Of a stretch of 14,955 nt of DNA, positions 14,601-14,955 are shown in pieces; the first letter of the stretch is position 1; each line of letters opens with the position of its first letter. Position numbers and translations under genes: made by a program. The notes below the pieces were generated by a model. The model saw nothing but the letters and a program-made list of their open reading frames with translations. It did not search any database and had not been told where the DNA came from. Origin of the DNA: JBMORO01 sp049322295 (GTDB taxonomy: Bacteria; Patescibacteriota; Minisyncoccia; RBG-13-40-8-A); contig JBMORO010000023.1 of the NCBI GenBank assembly GCA_049322295.1, positions 1 to 14,955 of the forward strand. The letters are read 5' to 3'.

Positions 14601-14846
14601 CGCTTCATAGGAAAGACCATTCTTCTTGGCTTTTAATTCATCGCATTTTGGTTCATCTAAATAATAATCACCAAAATATAAAGCCAAGTCCTTTCCGCCA
14701 TAATCGCGAATTGGTGAAATCTCATCAAACAATTCCCGAAGCCCTTTTTTAAGAAATTGATTGTAACTATTTAATTGGATTTCAACGAGATTAGGAAGAG
14801 GTAGTAAGTGCTTAGGATAATTTTTAAAATATTTAATCTTCGACAT
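11631..14846 (-). CDS. rpoB: DNA-directed RNA polymerase subunit beta
   Basis: This 1071-residue protein is the RNA polymerase beta subunit, shorter than the E. coli protein (1342) because lineage-specific insertions are absent. Recognisable blocks in order: the N-terminal protrusion with [20 protein letters not shown] (111-130), fork loop 2/rifampicin region from [20 protein letters not shown] (377-396), the [20 protein letters not shown] and [10 protein letters not shown] block (410-440), [15 protein letters not shown] (666-680), the active-centre stretch [20 protein letters not shown] (820-839) and the C-terminal clamp [24 protein letters not shown] (963-986). The ATG at 14846 gives the normal N-terminus. 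The stop is TGA, and the last 8 bp overlap the rpoC GTG start. Asn385 sits where E. coli has Asp516. No rplJ/rplL is visible upstream within the 109 bp that remain. Confidence 0.98.
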   Translation of the reverse strand: [1071 protein letters not shown]

Positions 14847-14869
14847 TGGTTAATTAATTATTAACAAAA

Positions 14870-14899
14870 ATTATTAGAATTATTAAATTTTTAGCTCAA
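14870..14899 (-). promoter_or_regulatory. Possible rpoBC promoter
   Basis: On the minus strand TTGAGC (14899-14894) is followed after 18 bp by AATAAT (14875-14870), a moderate sigma70-like pair that would give a leader of about 17 nt before the rpoB ATG. A second AATAAT (14862-14857) lies 10 nt before the start codon but lacks a proper TGn or -35. The region is so AT-rich that chance matches are likely. A small inverted repeat GTTAAT-TAATT-ATTAAC (14849-14865) overlaps the presumed start site. Confidence 0.35.
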
Positions 14900-14915
14900 A
14901 GATAAAAAGAGATAT

Positions 14916-14940
14916 ACCCAAAAATTGGGCTTTTTATAGC
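14916..14940. terminator. Hairpin upstream of rpoB, terminator-like in both directions
   Basis: CCCAA-AAA-TTGGG (14917-14929) forms a 5-bp stem. On the plus strand it is directly followed by CTTTTTATAG, a good U-tract. On the minus strand a G-U pair extends the stem and ATATCTCTTTTTATC follows. The preceding gene on the minus strand is outside the window, so this is probably its terminator or an attenuator ahead of rpoBC. The short stem keeps confidence modest. Confidence 0.45.
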
Positions 14941-14955
14941 TTTCTATTCAATTTA

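Noticed and set aside
8021..14846. Intein or large lineage-specific insertion in rpoB/rpoC
   Set aside because: Conserved blocks follow one another at normal spacing; the only extra block is the ten-residue palindrome product.

Overview
The window reads as a compact, AT-rich bacterial core-genome segment. Gene content, sequence flavour, short intergenic gaps and GC-rich palindromes embedded in coding sequence point to a Candidate Phyla Radiation (Patescibacteria) organism, most likely in the Parcubacteria group. The placement is an inference from recognised protein families; no search was run. TGA is used as a stop (phosphomannomutase, rpoB) and never in frame, so genetic code 11 fits and the TGA=Gly code of Gracilibacteria/Absconditabacteria does not.

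Layout. 1-309 (+) is the 3' end of tryptophanyl-tRNA synthetase. It converges on and overlaps a phosphomannomutase/phosphoglucomutase gene (284-1627, -). A 36-bp divergent promoter region separates that gene from ychF (1664-2716, +). A repeat-bearing spacer and a strong consensus promoter lead into rpsF-ssb-rpsR (2835-4146, +), the classic S6/SSB/S18 cluster, with two unusual repeat-filled spacers. rpsR converges on and overlaps recA. On the minus strand, read from high to low coordinates, come rpoB-rpoC (14846-8021), a terminator-like hairpin, and then ftsK, a small membrane-anchored Ig-like protein and recA (7806-4117).

Functionally this is housekeeping: aminoacylation, sugar-phosphate metabolism, ribosome biogenesis, ssDNA binding and recombination, chromosome segregation and transcription. 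No defence system, prophage, CRISPR array, tRNA or rRNA is visible.

The unusual content is non-coding and palindromic. A 137-bp MITE-like element with imperfect terminal inverted repeats and a perfect 5-bp target duplication (TCATA) has landed exactly on the ftsK start codon, duplicating it and moving the native promoter away. Two different 30-bp GC-rich palindromes are inserted in frame in trpS (PAFAKASAGR) and rpoC (PAKGGSASGG), analogous to Rickettsia palindromic elements. An 80-bp array of 8-bp units is arranged with mirror symmetry at 10/12-bp spacing between rpsF and ssb. Four promoters share an extended -10 (TGn + TATAAT-like) only 7-9 nt upstream of a start codon, which predicts leaderless transcripts; one of these sites is a perfect symmetric bidirectional promoter.
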